A stretch of DNA of 63,252 bases, taken from positions 88,801 through 152,052 of the forward strand of contig JANXEW010000004.1 of NCBI GenBank assembly GCA_025057995.1. Reading direction: 5' to 3'. Below are positions 1 to 8,259 of this stretch, in pieces. This DNA comes from Thermofilaceae archaeon. GTDB lineage: Archaea > Thermoproteota > Thermoprotei > Thermofilales > Thermofilaceae. The notes beneath the pieces were generated by a model. That model was not told where the DNA came from and did no database searches. It saw only the letters and a list, made by a program, of their open reading frames with translations. The position numbers were made by a program, and so were the translations under genes. Position 1 is the stretch's first letter; each line of letters starts with the position of its first letter.

Positions 1-341
1 ATGTTGACGCCGAATTTCGCCAGTCGAGAGGCAATGCCCTCAGCTTCGTGCCTCGTGGGAAAGGCGGCACTTCCGCAGATGTTTACACCGAGAAACTTTA
101 TCCGCTGCCCTCCTACGTATAGGTGTCCATCAGGACCTACGTAGACGTGTCCGTATTTTCCAGCTGGGGTATGTAGGTACCTCCTGAAACTTGTTACGGT
201 TTCAGACGAGTCATCCCATGGCAGGTAAAAGGGGAAGAGCGGGGTTGCACCAGCTCTATTCCGCTTTTCCATTACCCACCAAGCGATAGTAGCTCCTATC
301 AACAGTGCTAAAACAGTTAACGTTAACAAAATCCACTTCAT
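1..341 (-). CDS. Membrane-anchored glycoside hydrolase, N-terminal fragment
   Basis: Partial gene running off the left edge; the 113 visible residues are read from ATG at 341. Residues 3-22 form one hydrophobic signal-anchor segment, followed by a linker and then a stretch containing GPDGHLYVGG and FLGVN (83-87). That pattern is typical of the first beta strand of clan GH-A (GH5-like) cellulases and mannanases. I infer an extracytoplasmic, membrane-tethered polysaccharide hydrolase; catalytic residues lie outside the window, so the family is tentative. A TATA-like element about 28 nt upstream places the start in a leaderless transcript. It is downstream of, and co-directional with, a GT2 glycosyltransferase. 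Confidence 0.55.
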   Translation of the reverse strand, partial: MKWILLTLTVLALLIGATIAWWVMEKRNRAGATPLFPFYLPWDDSSETVTSFRRYLHTPAGKYGHVYVGPDGHLYVGGQRIKFLGVNICGSAAFPTRHEAEGIASRLAKFGVN

Positions 342-363
342 GGAGAATTTGTTTCGGCTTCCC

Positions 364-374
364 TTAAATAAAAT
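364..374 (-). promoter_or_regulatory. TATA-like element for the partial glycosidase gene
   Basis: Reading the minus strand, a TTTTATTTAAG element is centred about 28 nt before the ATG at 341, the usual archaeal TATA distance for a leaderless transcript. It lies just beyond the stop codon of the glycosyltransferase gene, so the glycosidase probably has its own promoter. Confidence 0.45.
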
Positions 375-381
375 TGTTTCG

Positions 382-1530
382 CTAGACAACCCAGTCTTCC
401 ACGCTTTCGTGACCTAGTATGAGCACTCTTGCAAAGCCGACTAAGAGCACGGTCAGCCAGAGGGGCTGGTAGAATAGCAGGTAAACGGGAAGAAGGTGAA
501 CGTGTGAATTCATCTTAACGTACCTTGCCACTGCCGCATGGAATACTCCCAAGGAGATGAGTAATAGAGCTAGCATTAGGGTGGTGACAGCATAAGCTAT
601 GTGTAAAGTAAACGAGAGGAGGAAGGCGAAGGGAATAATGTCCTTGATAACTGAGGATAACGATAGGAAGGCAAGGTATATGGCTTTAGGGTAAGAGGCG
701 TTGTATAGAGTGTATATCACTGCTGTCGTCAAGAGAGAAGGGAGAGAGGCTAACAGCCCTATCGCGACAACATGGGGCATCTTCAACACGGCCTTAAGCA
801 CGTCACGATAATTTTCCTTTAACCAGCTTGCAAGAGCAACAGCCCACCTTTTCCTTTGTTTAAACCATTTCTGCCAGCTGTGTGGAGCATAATTCAAGAC
901 GTGAGTTGTTTCCACGTAGGAGAAGCGGAGACCTTTAACGAACGTTCGAAGAGCTAAATCAAAGTCCTCTGAGAGCCTTGGCCTAAAATAGTTTAGCTCC
1001 TCGAGAGCAACACGTCTCATCGCAAAAGCTGCACCGTTGATCGCTATCGTTCTCCCAGCTAGCTTGGCCATGAGCTTGCTCGCGAAGTTGTATGCCGTGT
1101 ACTCCATGTGCACTAGCTTCGATAGCAGACCTTTGCCTATGACAACCTTCTTTATGTCCACGATGTCGTAGGACTCCATGGCTTCGACAATCTTCCTTAG
1201 GAAGTCGGGATCCTCGATCAATACGTCGTCATCGAGAAAGAGAACGATGTCACCTCGCGCTAGCTTGAGTCCCTCGTTCAAAGCGCTAACCTTCCCCAGT
1301 CTACCGCTTCTAGCTATGAGTTTAATCGGCGCGTGCTCACACATTTCCTTTAACTCAGCTAGCTCTCCTTCGCTCGGCTCGTCGGCGACAACTATTATCT
1401 CGAACGGGCTATGATTACATTGAAGCAAGCTCTTAACTAGCCTGACTAGACGCATACCGCCCCTGTAGGAAGGGATGAGGACGCTAATGGGTAGTACTTC
1501 ACCGCGTTGTCTGAGTTCTAGCAAAGCCAT
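382..1530 (-). CDS. Family 2 membrane glycosyltransferase
   Basis: Processive-type GT2 enzyme, expected at the cytoplasmic membrane, transferring sugars from nucleotide donors. With the start at 1530 (382 aa) the visible motifs are ISVLIPSYRGG near the N-terminus, the DDD metal/nucleotide motif (about residues 100-102), SEDFD (about 187-191, catalytic ED) and QRKRW (about 225-229, the Q/RxxRW signature of cellulose/hyaluronan synthase relatives). Several hydrophobic segments fill the C-terminal 130 residues. I chose ATG 1530 because AGGGGG (1536-1541) lies a few bases upstream and a TATA-like stretch lies at 1552-1559. A longer reading from 1611 adds 27 residues and would almost touch the divergent macrodomain gene. 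The glycosidase downstream suggests a polysaccharide role. Confidence 0.85.
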   Translation of the reverse strand: MALLELRQRGEVLPISVLIPSYRGGMRLVRLVKSLLQCNHSPFEIIVVADEPSEGELAELKEMCEHAPIKLIARSGRLGKVSALNEGLKLARGDIVLFLDDDVLIEDPDFLRKIVEAMESYDIVDIKKVVIGKGLLSKLVHMEYTAYNFASKLMAKLAGRTIAINGAAFAMRRVALEELNYFRPRLSEDFDLALRTFVKGLRFSYVETTHVLNYAPHSWQKWFKQRKRWAVALASWLKENYRDVLKAVLKMPHVVAIGLLASLPSLLTTAVIYTLYNASYPKAIYLAFLSLSSVIKDIIPFAFLLSFTLHIAYAVTTLMLALLLISLGVFHAAVARYVKMNSHVHLLPVYLLFYQPLWLTVLLVGFARVLILGHESVEDWVV

Positions 1531-1613
1531 CGCATCCCCCTTTAATTTAGTGAATAAAGCCTCTTCGAATAGTGCGCTATATCTTTTTACCGGAGCGTTA
1601 TACAGGTACATTG

Positions 1614-2159
1614 ATGGTGAGAGAGTTCACTCTTAACTGGCTTACAGTGAAGCTAATGGAGGGAGACATCACTGAGATTGAAGCTGATGCTATCGTTAAC
1701 GCTGCTAACTCATATTTAAAACACGGTGGTGGCGTGGCTGCAGCCATACTGAGGAAAGGCGGCTTGGAGATACAAGAGGAAAGCGATAGGTACGTTCGCG
1801 AGCACGGTCCAGTACCCGTCGGAGGTGTCGCTGTCACAGGCGCTGGGAAGCTGAAAGCCAAGTACGTAATCCACGCGGTTGGCCCAAGGTACGGGGAAGG
1901 AAGTGACGAAAAACTTGCTTCAGCCATAATTTCAGCTTTGAGCGCGGCTGAGAAACTTGAACTTTCTAGTATCGCGCTGCCAGCGATCTCCACAGGGGTC
2001 TACGGTTACCCATATGAAGCGTGCGCACGTATTATGGCTGATGTGATCAGAGAGTTCGATTTGAGGGCGAAGAGTCTAAGGAACATCATAGTTTGCCTGT
2101 ACGGTAGGCAGGCTTACGAAGTCTTTGAAAGAGTCTTTCTAGAGAAGCTGGGAAAGTAG
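1614..2159 (+). CDS. Macrodomain ADP-ribose-binding/hydrolase protein
   Basis: Single macrodomain of 181 aa, the family that binds ADP-ribose or removes ADP-ribose derivatives (ADP-ribose-1''-phosphatase, O-acetyl-ADP-ribose and ADP-ribosyl-ester hydrolases). Visible motifs: GDIT and NAAN (29-32), the glycine-rich GGGVAAAI (38-45) and ISTGVYGYP (125-133), which line the ligand pocket. ATG at 1614 gives a compact full-length domain; an in-frame GTG at 1572 would add 14 residues but would overlap the divergent glycosyltransferase. A CTATATCT box at 1576-1583 is about 34 nt before the ATG. It is followed closely by the amidotransferase, so the two are probably co-transcribed. Confidence 0.88.
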   Translation: MVREFTLNWLTVKLMEGDITEIEADAIVNAANSYLKHGGGVAAAILRKGGLEIQEESDRYVREHGPVPVGGVAVTGAGKLKAKYVIHAVGPRYGEGSDEKLASAIISALSAAEKLELSSIALPAISTGVYGYPYEACARIMADVIREFDLRAKSLRNIIVCLYGRQAYEVFERVFLEKLGK

Positions 2160-2169
2160 GAGGGTAACA

Positions 2170-2961
2170 TTGTGTAGGTTTTTCGCTTTGGCCGCTCGAG
2201 AGCTGTACGATGCAAAGGAGTGGTTTACAGCGTTAAGAAAAGCTGCTCAGAATGATCCAACCATGCCGAAAGGGCGGTCAGAAGCGTCGCATAAGGATGG
2301 ATGGGGGACTGCGGCATTCACCCAGAATCGTTTAATCTTTTACAAATCCCCTTCATGCATTTGGAACGACTGCATGGCGAACGTCATTGCAGAGAATCTT
2401 AAACCCCCCATGGCGGTAGTTGCACACGCTCGCAAGGCCAGTAAAGGGATGCCTCTGGGGGTGGGGGCTGCCCACCCATTCGCACTCCATCTGCGCAGCG
2501 GTGAGATACTATTTGTAGCCCAGAACGGGGGAGTTAACATAGAAAAAACACAGGAACTCTGTAAGAAGAAACCTGGCGATAATAACGTTGATTCATTCGT
2601 TTACTCTGTAGCTCTTGCTGAAATAGTAGAGGAGAAGGGTTTGAAGGACGCCTTAACTGAATTGCACAGGGAGCTTGAGAATCGGGAAGCCATACGTCAC
2701 ATGGCTAATACCGCCTCGCTGCTTGTAGAAAAAAGAGAAAGTTCCTGGAGCTTTGAGTTAGGCGTGGTCCGCCACGTGCTTGATGAAACGCTGCTGGAGT
2801 ATGGTGAGCTATACTGGCTTCGCGACGATAACCTTTTTGCAGTAGCCTCTAGCACATTGGCTAGACTGCTAGGCGACCGATTTAAAATGAAACCGATGGA
2901 AAGGAATGAGGTCATTGTCGTGAAAGCAGAGGATCTCAGTTACGAGTGTTCCCCTCTTTGA
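2170..2961 (+). CDS. Class II glutamine amidotransferase, YafJ-like
   Basis: 263-aa N-terminal-nucleophile amidohydrolase of the GATase_4/YafJ type. The predicted nucleophile is Cys2, which becomes N-terminal after Met removal (MCRFFA). Other family marks are HARKAS, AQNGGVN (the usual HNG-like turn) and NNVDS. The protein is a stand-alone glutaminase-like domain with no synthetase partner in the window, so its acceptor is unknown. The start is TTG 2170: GGAGGG at 2159-2164 precedes it by five bases and Cys follows at once, as the family requires. The 3' end overlaps the convergent MFS gene by 26 bp. Confidence 0.85.
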   Translation: MCRFFALAARELYDAKEWFTALRKAAQNDPTMPKGRSEASHKDGWGTAAFTQNRLIFYKSPSCIWNDCMANVIAENLKPPMAVVAHARKASKGMPLGVGAAHPFALHLRSGEILFVAQNGGVNIEKTQELCKKKPGDNNVDSFVYSVALAEIVEEKGLKDALTELHRELENREAIRHMANTASLLVEKRESSWSFELGVVRHVLDETLLEYGELYWLRDDNLFAVASSTLARLLGDRFKMKPMERNEVIVVKAEDLSYECSPL

Positions 2962-4087
2962 GCAAAGCTAGGGGAGCAAAAGCCGTTAAGTTGAAGAGAG
3001 CACAAGCTAGCAACATGTTGCGCGGACCTACGCTGTACCAAAGGTAGCCCCCAACTAGAGGTGAAGGAAGAGCGGCTAGACCAACTACAGCGTCGGAGAG
3101 ACCGTTTACAGTTGCGACGGAATCGGGTGGAGCCATGAGAGAAAGCATCTTCCTTCTACCAGGCATGTCAAAAGGAAGGAATAGGCTCTGAAGGGCTACA
3201 GCTGCTATCATCTCTTCGAAGCTGTCGCTGACACCCATCAACGCATAACCAGCTGAAACTCCCAGGTAATGGAGTATGAGAGCTTTCCCTGCTCCTAACT
3301 TATCGGTGAAGTAACCTGCGATCAGTTGAACAGCTTGCGATATAGTAGTGCCTAAGGCTGAGAGAGTTCCAATTTGTTGCGGGGATAAAGTCACAACCTC
3401 GCGTTGGAAGATCTGAGTGTAAGACATCGCTGAGAAAACAGCGAAATCGTGTAAAGCTAGAGAAATTGTCAAGTTTAGAAAATCGGGACCCTTAGGAAAC
3501 TTTGGTTTCAGTAACGGGATTCTCCCCGAACTGTTTCTTTGAACGCCCTTAAATTGGAGAGCGAGTGGGGTTGATAGGGCAAAAAGTATTGCGCTTACAG
3601 TGAAAGTTTCCTTGAGGCTAAACTGCTGTGCCATGTACCCTGCTAGGTAAGACCCGAGAGCACTGCTAACTCCGATTAGTAAAAGGTAGATAGAATAAGT
3701 GGTGCCCCACAAGTTAGGTGAACTGTTGATGGAAAGAAAACGTAGGGCTCCTTGACCCCTCAAAGTCATGGAAAGGGTATAAATTGATAAAAGCAACATT
3801 AGTAGCGCAGGCGATCCTATTATCGGCATAATGAGCAACGTAAACAGTTGACCAAGTGAAGCAAGTAGAAAGGATGCTCTAGTTGAAATAGAGTCCGCTG
3901 CTAAACCAGCCGGGAAAGCTAACACGAACGATAGAGTCATAGTCAAACTTGTAGCCAAACCGGCTTGCCAGACTTCTAAACCACTTTCTCTCAGGTAGAC
4001 TGGAAATAAGGTATACCAAAGGGAGTGAGAGAAAGTGGTCAAAGCAGAGATCATTAAAAATAGTGCGGAGATACTGCCTTGCCGCAT
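2936..4087 (-). CDS. Major facilitator superfamily transporter
   Basis: 383-aa polytopic membrane protein with about twelve hydrophobic segments in two six-helix halves. The loop after helix 2 reads GLAADSISTR, a variant of the MFS motif A (GxLaDrxGrR), and GYFTDKLGAG repeats it in the second half. The substrate cannot be inferred. The gene starts 7 bp after the stop of the rhomboid gene, so the two form a minus-strand operon. Its end overlaps the convergent amidotransferase gene. Confidence 0.85.
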   Translation of the reverse strand: MRQGSISALFLMISALTTFSHSLWYTLFPVYLRESGLEVWQAGLATSLTMTLSFVLAFPAGLAADSISTRASFLLASLGQLFTLLIMPIIGSPALLMLLLSIYTLSMTLRGQGALRFLSINSSPNLWGTTYSIYLLLIGVSSALGSYLAGYMAQQFSLKETFTVSAILFALSTPLALQFKGVQRNSSGRIPLLKPKFPKGPDFLNLTISLALHDFAVFSAMSYTQIFQREVVTLSPQQIGTLSALGTTISQAVQLIAGYFTDKLGAGKALILHYLGVSAGYALMGVSDSFEEMIAAVALQSLFLPFDMPGRRKMLSLMAPPDSVATVNGLSDAVVGLAALPSPLVGGYLWYSVGPRNMLLACALFNLTAFAPLALLKEGNTRN

Positions 4088-4094
4088 ACTCTCT

Positions 4095-5465
4095 TCACAC
4101 TACCAGCTCCAGCTCATGCGCTTTTCTCAGAAGACTATCGAGAGCCAGAAGACATGTCACTATAGATAACGCTGAGAAAGTCGTTAGAATCGATACTAAC
4201 AGCGGGTTCCTTTTAGTCCGAACAAAGGTTTTTATCATAAATTCAAACTCCCCGTTTCCTGAAGGGTAGCAGGTGCCGCCGCTGCAGGTGAGTACTGTAG
4301 CCTTCATTATGCCCTCAGCAGTATCCAAGACTCCGATCTCGTCGTAGCTTGCATTCATGTTCAGCTCTACGTTCACAGGGACTCCCATCACAATTGCAGT
4401 CTTTTTCAACGTTGTCCTCGTAGTTGAGCCAGCTAAACCTTTATCAAAGATCACGTTAAGCGCTTCGAGCCTGTTGAATACGATTCTTACGCTGGGCGAT
4501 GATATTTCGGACAAGAGACGGGGAACACCATTTAACCTTATCAGGATAAAATCTTCAGAGTAACCCGTGTCACATAAATAGTCTCCAGGCGAACAATACA
4601 CGTTATACGATGTGGATAGACTGATAACCTTAACTGGAGATTCGAACCCGCGAACTGCTACTGCGGAAAAGAGACTTCCAACCGCTACCGCGGAAATCGC
4701 TAACATCAGGAAAAGCTTGGAGAAGTGTCCGAGGCCCGTTGATCCTAGAAAAAGGTATTTGAAAGCTCTTTGACTAGCGGTTAATGCTCTAAGAAGGTGG
4801 TGTCTTTCCCTATTTATCACTCGTGGAAGCAGTGCCATACCAGCGAGGAAACCTCCAGCGTGAGCGAAGACTGCGACGCCAGTGCTAGTTCTGGCATAAC
4901 CCTCTATCACTTGCATAATAAACCAAAAAATAAGGTAGGCTGAAGCACTCGCTGTGAAACAGACTGGAAAGAAGAGATAGAAGAAACACATGGTCAATTT
5001 ACTGCCAGGAAACAACAACAAGTAGGCTCCTAAAAGCCCGCTAATCGCTCCCGAAGCCCCAACCGCTGGAACAGCCATCGATATAGCCCCTTCGATTGGA
5101 ATGAAAGCAGCGTGAAAGATGGAAGCAGCTAAACCGGATAGCAAGTAAAGTGCTAGGAAGCGTTTGCCCCCAAGGGCGTTCTCGACGTGTCTGCCGAAGT
5201 TATAGAGGAAGAGCATGTTAAAGAAAATGTGGAGAAAGTGACCATGCAGGAACATTGACGTAAGGAACCTATAAAGTTGCCGGACGTCAGCGAGGTAAGC
5301 TGGCACGAAGCCGCCAAACCATAACCAATAGCCGCTAATCTGCATAAACCCATAGTCAAGCGATGTTATAGCGTAAGCTATTACGTTGATAACTATTAGA
5401 GTTATCGTAACGCGGGGGCGTCCCACCTTTAAGCCTATCTGATCTACAGTGTACGGTATTCCCAT
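4095..5465 (-). CDS. Rhomboid intramembrane serine protease with ectodomain
   Basis: 456 aa. Residues about 20-215 are a six-helix rhomboid core: HGHFLH in TM2, the nucleophile motif GASG (Ser138) and the catalytic His202 in FAHAGG. The catalytic dyad is therefore intact. Unusually there is a C-terminal extension: a further TM around 245, about 140 residues of predicted extracytoplasmic beta-rich sequence with cysteines, and a last TM near 430. The substrate is unknown; the ectodomain may recruit it. A TATATAAG box at 5497-5504 lies about 35 nt upstream of the ATG. First gene of an operon with the MFS transporter. Confidence 0.88.
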   Translation of the reverse strand: MGIPYTVDQIGLKVGRPRVTITLIVINVIAYAITSLDYGFMQISGYWLWFGGFVPAYLADVRQLYRFLTSMFLHGHFLHIFFNMLFLYNFGRHVENALGGKRFLALYLLSGLAASIFHAAFIPIEGAISMAVPAVGASGAISGLLGAYLLLFPGSKLTMCFFYLFFPVCFTASASAYLIFWFIMQVIEGYARTSTGVAVFAHAGGFLAGMALLPRVINRERHHLLRALTASQRAFKYLFLGSTGLGHFSKLFLMLAISAVAVGSLFSAVAVRGFESPVKVISLSTSYNVYCSPGDYLCDTGYSEDFILIRLNGVPRLLSEISSPSVRIVFNRLEALNVIFDKGLAGSTTRTTLKKTAIVMGVPVNVELNMNASYDEIGVLDTAEGIMKATVLTCSGGTCYPSGNGEFEFMIKTFVRTKRNPLLVSILTTFSALSIVTCLLALDSLLRKAHELELVV

Positions 5466-5496
5466 TATCTAGGCCCTTACCGCCATGATTCACCGT

Positions 5497-5516
5497 TATA
5501 TAAGTATGTTTAAAAC
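5497..5516. promoter_or_regulatory. Divergent promoter region between rhomboid and DUF362 genes
   Basis: Two TATA-like elements sit back to back: TATATAAG (5497-5504), placed to fire leftwards into the rhomboid gene, and GTTTAAAAC (5508-5516), placed to fire rightwards. The rightward transcript would have a leader of some 40 nt that includes the AAGGAG ribosome binding site of the DUF362 gene. Confidence 0.45.
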
Positions 5517-5583
5517 TGCAAAGATCTCCTTCTGCGATTGAATACACGACAAGCTTATCAAGTAGGAAGAAAGGAGTTTGGTC

Positions 5584-6543
5584 ATGACGAGCAAGGTCTA
5601 CTTCGTTGGAGCACAGTTTACTCCTCCCGTTGGTGGAGACTTTCACCGCGCTAGAGAAGGAAGCCTCCCCTTTAAGTTCGGGAAAGCCCTCAAGGAATCG
5701 CCTCTCAGTGACATTGTCGATAAGGGAAACATTGTAGCCGTAAAAGTCCACGTGGGTCCAATGGAAGAGGGGGGCTTTCGGTTCATCAGACCCCTCTTCG
5801 TACGCATACTCGTCGATTACTTAAAGCAACTGGGTGCTGTTCCATTTATAACTGATACATGGGGTCTTAGGCATGTGTATATGGGAATTCAGAACGGCTT
5901 CGGCTTCGACGTTATCGGAGCTCCTCTACTCCCAGCTAACGGCATTAAAGAGAACTTCTTCTACGAAGTTGAGGTGGAAAAACCATACCATTTAAAGAGA
6001 ATTCAAGTAGCGGGGAACATTCATGATGCTGATGTACTTATCAACTTCTCTCATGTTAAGGGGCACATTAGCCCCGGCGCTGGTGGAGCTATCAAGAACT
6101 TAGCCATGGGATGCACCAGCTACCGGACGAGAGGCGAAATACACCAGCTTGAGAAACTTGATAGTATCGGAAAAGCCTTCCAAGAAGGGTGTGTAGATGC
6201 TGTAAGAGCGATCCTTAAGAATAAGAGAGGAAAGGCGCTCCATATCAATTACGTCTTAGACGTACAGACGATGTGCGATTGTGCACCTTGGTCTGACATC
6301 CCAATAGTACCCGATATGGGTATTCTAATCTCCCAAGATATAGTTGCAGTTGAATACGCCTCCCTGAAAATGATAGATGAAGCTCCCAACATACCAGGCT
6401 CTGTAGCAGACAAGCTTGGTGTAAAGCCCGGAGACAACAAGTGGCTGAAAATCCATGGTAAAGACCCGTACCTGCAGGTAGAGGCTGCAGAAAAGGCAGG
6501 TTTAGGCACAAGAAGTTACGAACTCATAGAAGTTACTCCGTAG
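5584..6543 (+). CDS. DUF362 family protein
   Basis: 319-aa DUF362 protein, a family often fused or linked to 4Fe-4S ferredoxin domains and of unknown biochemical role. Visible: VAVKVHVG, a TDTWG motif, INFSHVKGH, and a cysteine pair in MCDCAPW near residue 225. Here the ferredoxin is a separate gene that follows after 9 bp, so the pair replaces the fused form seen in other genomes. I chose ATG 5584 over TTG 5578 because AAGGAG (5571-5576) is seven bases before the ATG. Probably a redox protein working with the adjacent ferredoxin. Confidence 0.8.
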   Translation: MTSKVYFVGAQFTPPVGGDFHRAREGSLPFKFGKALKESPLSDIVDKGNIVAVKVHVGPMEEGGFRFIRPLFVRILVDYLKQLGAVPFITDTWGLRHVYMGIQNGFGFDVIGAPLLPANGIKENFFYEVEVEKPYHLKRIQVAGNIHDADVLINFSHVKGHISPGAGGAIKNLAMGCTSYRTRGEIHQLEKLDSIGKAFQEGCVDAVRAILKNKRGKALHINYVLDVQTMCDCAPWSDIPIVPDMGILISQDIVAVEYASLKMIDEAPNIPGSVADKLGVKPGDNKWLKIHGKDPYLQVEAAEKAGLGTRSYELIEVTP

Positions 6544-6552
6544 AGGTTGATT

Positions 6553-6771
6553 ATGCCGCGAGTTATCGTTGATCACGAGAGATGCACTGGTTGTGCAACG
6601 TGTTATAAGGTCTGCCCTAGTGGGGTTTTCGTAATAAAGCGTGGGAAATCTTACCCAGTGAACGAGGAGAAGTGTGTAATGTGTAGAGCATGTATCACAA
6701 ACTGTCCAACCAGCGCTATTACGATAGCACATAGGGAGGAGGATTGGCTTAAGAGGCTTTACGGAGGTTAG
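6553..6771 (+). CDS. 2x[4Fe-4S] ferredoxin
   Basis: 72-aa bacterial-type ferredoxin. Two cluster motifs are visible, CTGCATCYKVCP and CVMCRACITNCP, each CxxCxxCxxxCP-like and sufficient for two 4Fe-4S clusters. ATG 6553 is preceded by GAGG six bases upstream; a TTG at 6547 is an alternative. It lies 9 bp after DUF362 and is probably translated from the same mRNA. The likely job is electron transfer to or from the DUF362 partner. Confidence 0.85.
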   Translation: MPRVIVDHERCTGCATCYKVCPSGVFVIKRGKSYPVNEEKCVMCRACITNCPTSAITIAHREEDWLKRLYGG

Positions 6772-6801
6772 AAAACTAATTTAAACAACTTATTTTCTAA
6801 A

Positions 6802-7170
6802 CTACTGTTCACGTTTTTCGATCATTTGATGATAGCTCCTTTCATACTCGCCGCTTTCAATAGTTTCAACCATTCTCTCAAGCACGTCTTTCACATCCGT
6901 TAAATACTCCAAATCGCTCATCCTTAACCCTCTCTTTTCTATCTCGACCGCCCTTTCTCTCAACCTCAACCCAGCGTCTATGCTCATCACAGCAAGGATA
7001 GCCTGCCCGTGGAAAGCGAAAGCTGTATGGGTTTCGCTACCTAACTCCGTCAGACGGGCTGCGGCGTTGTACAAGAGTTGAAGACCGCCACCGTTCAGAA
7101 ATTCTTCTATGAGCTGTACAGCTTCAGCTACCCTTACCGCATACATAGCAAGTAACTCGCTGAAAGACAT
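6802..7170 (-). CDS. Hypothetical alpha-helical protein
   Basis: 122-aa soluble protein that I do not recognise. The sequence is almost all amphipathic helix (AVQLIEEFL, NAAARLTELG, LRLRERAVEIEKRG, DVLERMVETIES), like a four-helix bundle. No cysteines, metal motif or membrane segment. It stands alone on the minus strand between the ferredoxin and the flavoprotein gene. Reading-frame length and codon use look like a real gene, but there is no functional clue. Confidence 0.55.
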   Translation of the reverse strand: MSFSELLAMYAVRVAEAVQLIEEFLNGGGLQLLYNAAARLTELGSETHTAFAFHGQAILAVMSIDAGLRLRERAVEIEKRGLRMSDLEYLTDVKDVLERMVETIESGEYERSYHQMIEKREQ

Positions 7171-7251
7171 CCTACCATAGAAGAATGAAATAACAAGCTA
7201 ATAAGCTTACGCTGAGGATCATTTTTAAGTTGGAGACTTTAAAGGTATGTA

Positions 7252-8259
7252 ATGAAGTTTGCTAGGTGCTCTCTCCGAGCTCCTACAAGCGGTTATCACG
7301 TAGCGATAGTTGGGGCTGGACCAGCCGGGCTCGCGGCGGCAGGAGAGTTAGCTTGTAGAGGGCATGATGTTCACGTTTTCGATAAGCTACCCGAGCCCGG
7401 CGGCATGCTTATTTTCGCGATACCCGATTTCAGGTTTAGGAAAAACCTTGTGCGTTCAGGAATTCGAGAGCTAGAAAAGCTGGGTGTCACCTTCAAGAAA
7501 ACCGAGGTAGACGGTAAAATGATCCAGAGAATGTTAGACGACTATGATGCGGTCTTGCTCGCCACGGGCGCATGGAGGAACGTTAAATTGGGAATAAAGG
7601 GTGAGGATCTACCCGGCGTTTACTACGGCCTCGACTGGATGTTCAACTATATGTTTCACCTTCTCGGTTATGGGCCTCCACCGCCTGCAACAGGTGAAAA
7701 AACAATCGTCATAGGAGCCGGCTTAACAGGTTTAGACGTATGCGAAGTTCTTTACAGAAACTGCGGCGTTAAACCCATTCTAGTCTACAGGAGACCTCTA
7801 AAAGTAGCGCCTGCAGCCGTCGCGCTTAGCAGGTTAGCTGAGAAGGGAATAATTCAAGTGGTGGATTCTACTCTTCCTATTGAAGTGGTGGGGAGTCGGA
7901 GGGTAGAGGGGTTGAAAGTTGTGAGAACTGAAGCCATAAGCGATAGAAGCGCGCCAGTTAAGCCGATACCTGGAACTGAACACGTAATCGAAGCTGATAC
8001 CGTTATTGTGTCTGCTGGTCTCCTACCTAGCCCACCCCCATTCCTCAAAGAGCTCGGAGTAGCCTTGGAAAGAGACTATAGGATTCAAGTAGATGAGAAG
8101 TTTATGACTAACGTTAAGGGACTTTTTGCAGCTGGCGACGTAATCCATGGAGCAAGCAACGTGGCTAAGGCCATGGAGAGCGGTAAGTTAGCTGCGATAG
8201 AGATAGATAACTTCCTCAAACAGGGCGACTGGCGAAGCTCCGAGTTCAATACACCGTAA
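7252..8259 (+). CDS. GltD-like NAD(P)H/FAD oxidoreductase
   Basis: 335-aa flavoprotein of the glutamate synthase small-subunit / NfnB superfamily. The FAD motif VAIVGAGPAGLAAAGE begins near residue 17, followed by PEPGGMLIFAIPDFR, which is characteristic of GltD relatives. A second Rossmann motif, VIGAGLTGLDVCE (about 156), binds NAD(P)H, and GLFAAGDV is the C-terminal FAD motif. The usual N-terminal Fe-S domain of GltD is missing, so electrons must go to a separate partner. A TTTTTAAG box at about 7220-7227 and AAAGG before ATG 7252 support the start. It overlaps the convergent ACT gene by 14 bp. Confidence 0.85.
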   Translation: MKFARCSLRAPTSGYHVAIVGAGPAGLAAAGELACRGHDVHVFDKLPEPGGMLIFAIPDFRFRKNLVRSGIRELEKLGVTFKKTEVDGKMIQRMLDDYDAVLLATGAWRNVKLGIKGEDLPGVYYGLDWMFNYMFHLLGYGPPPPATGEKTIVIGAGLTGLDVCEVLYRNCGVKPILVYRRPLKVAPAAVALSRLAEKGIIQVVDSTLPIEVVGSRRVEGLKVVRTEAISDRSAPVKPIPGTEHVIEADTVIVSAGLLPSPPPFLKELGVALERDYRIQVDEKFMTNVKGLFAAGDVIHGASNVAKAMESGKLAAIEIDNFLKQGDWRSSEFNTP

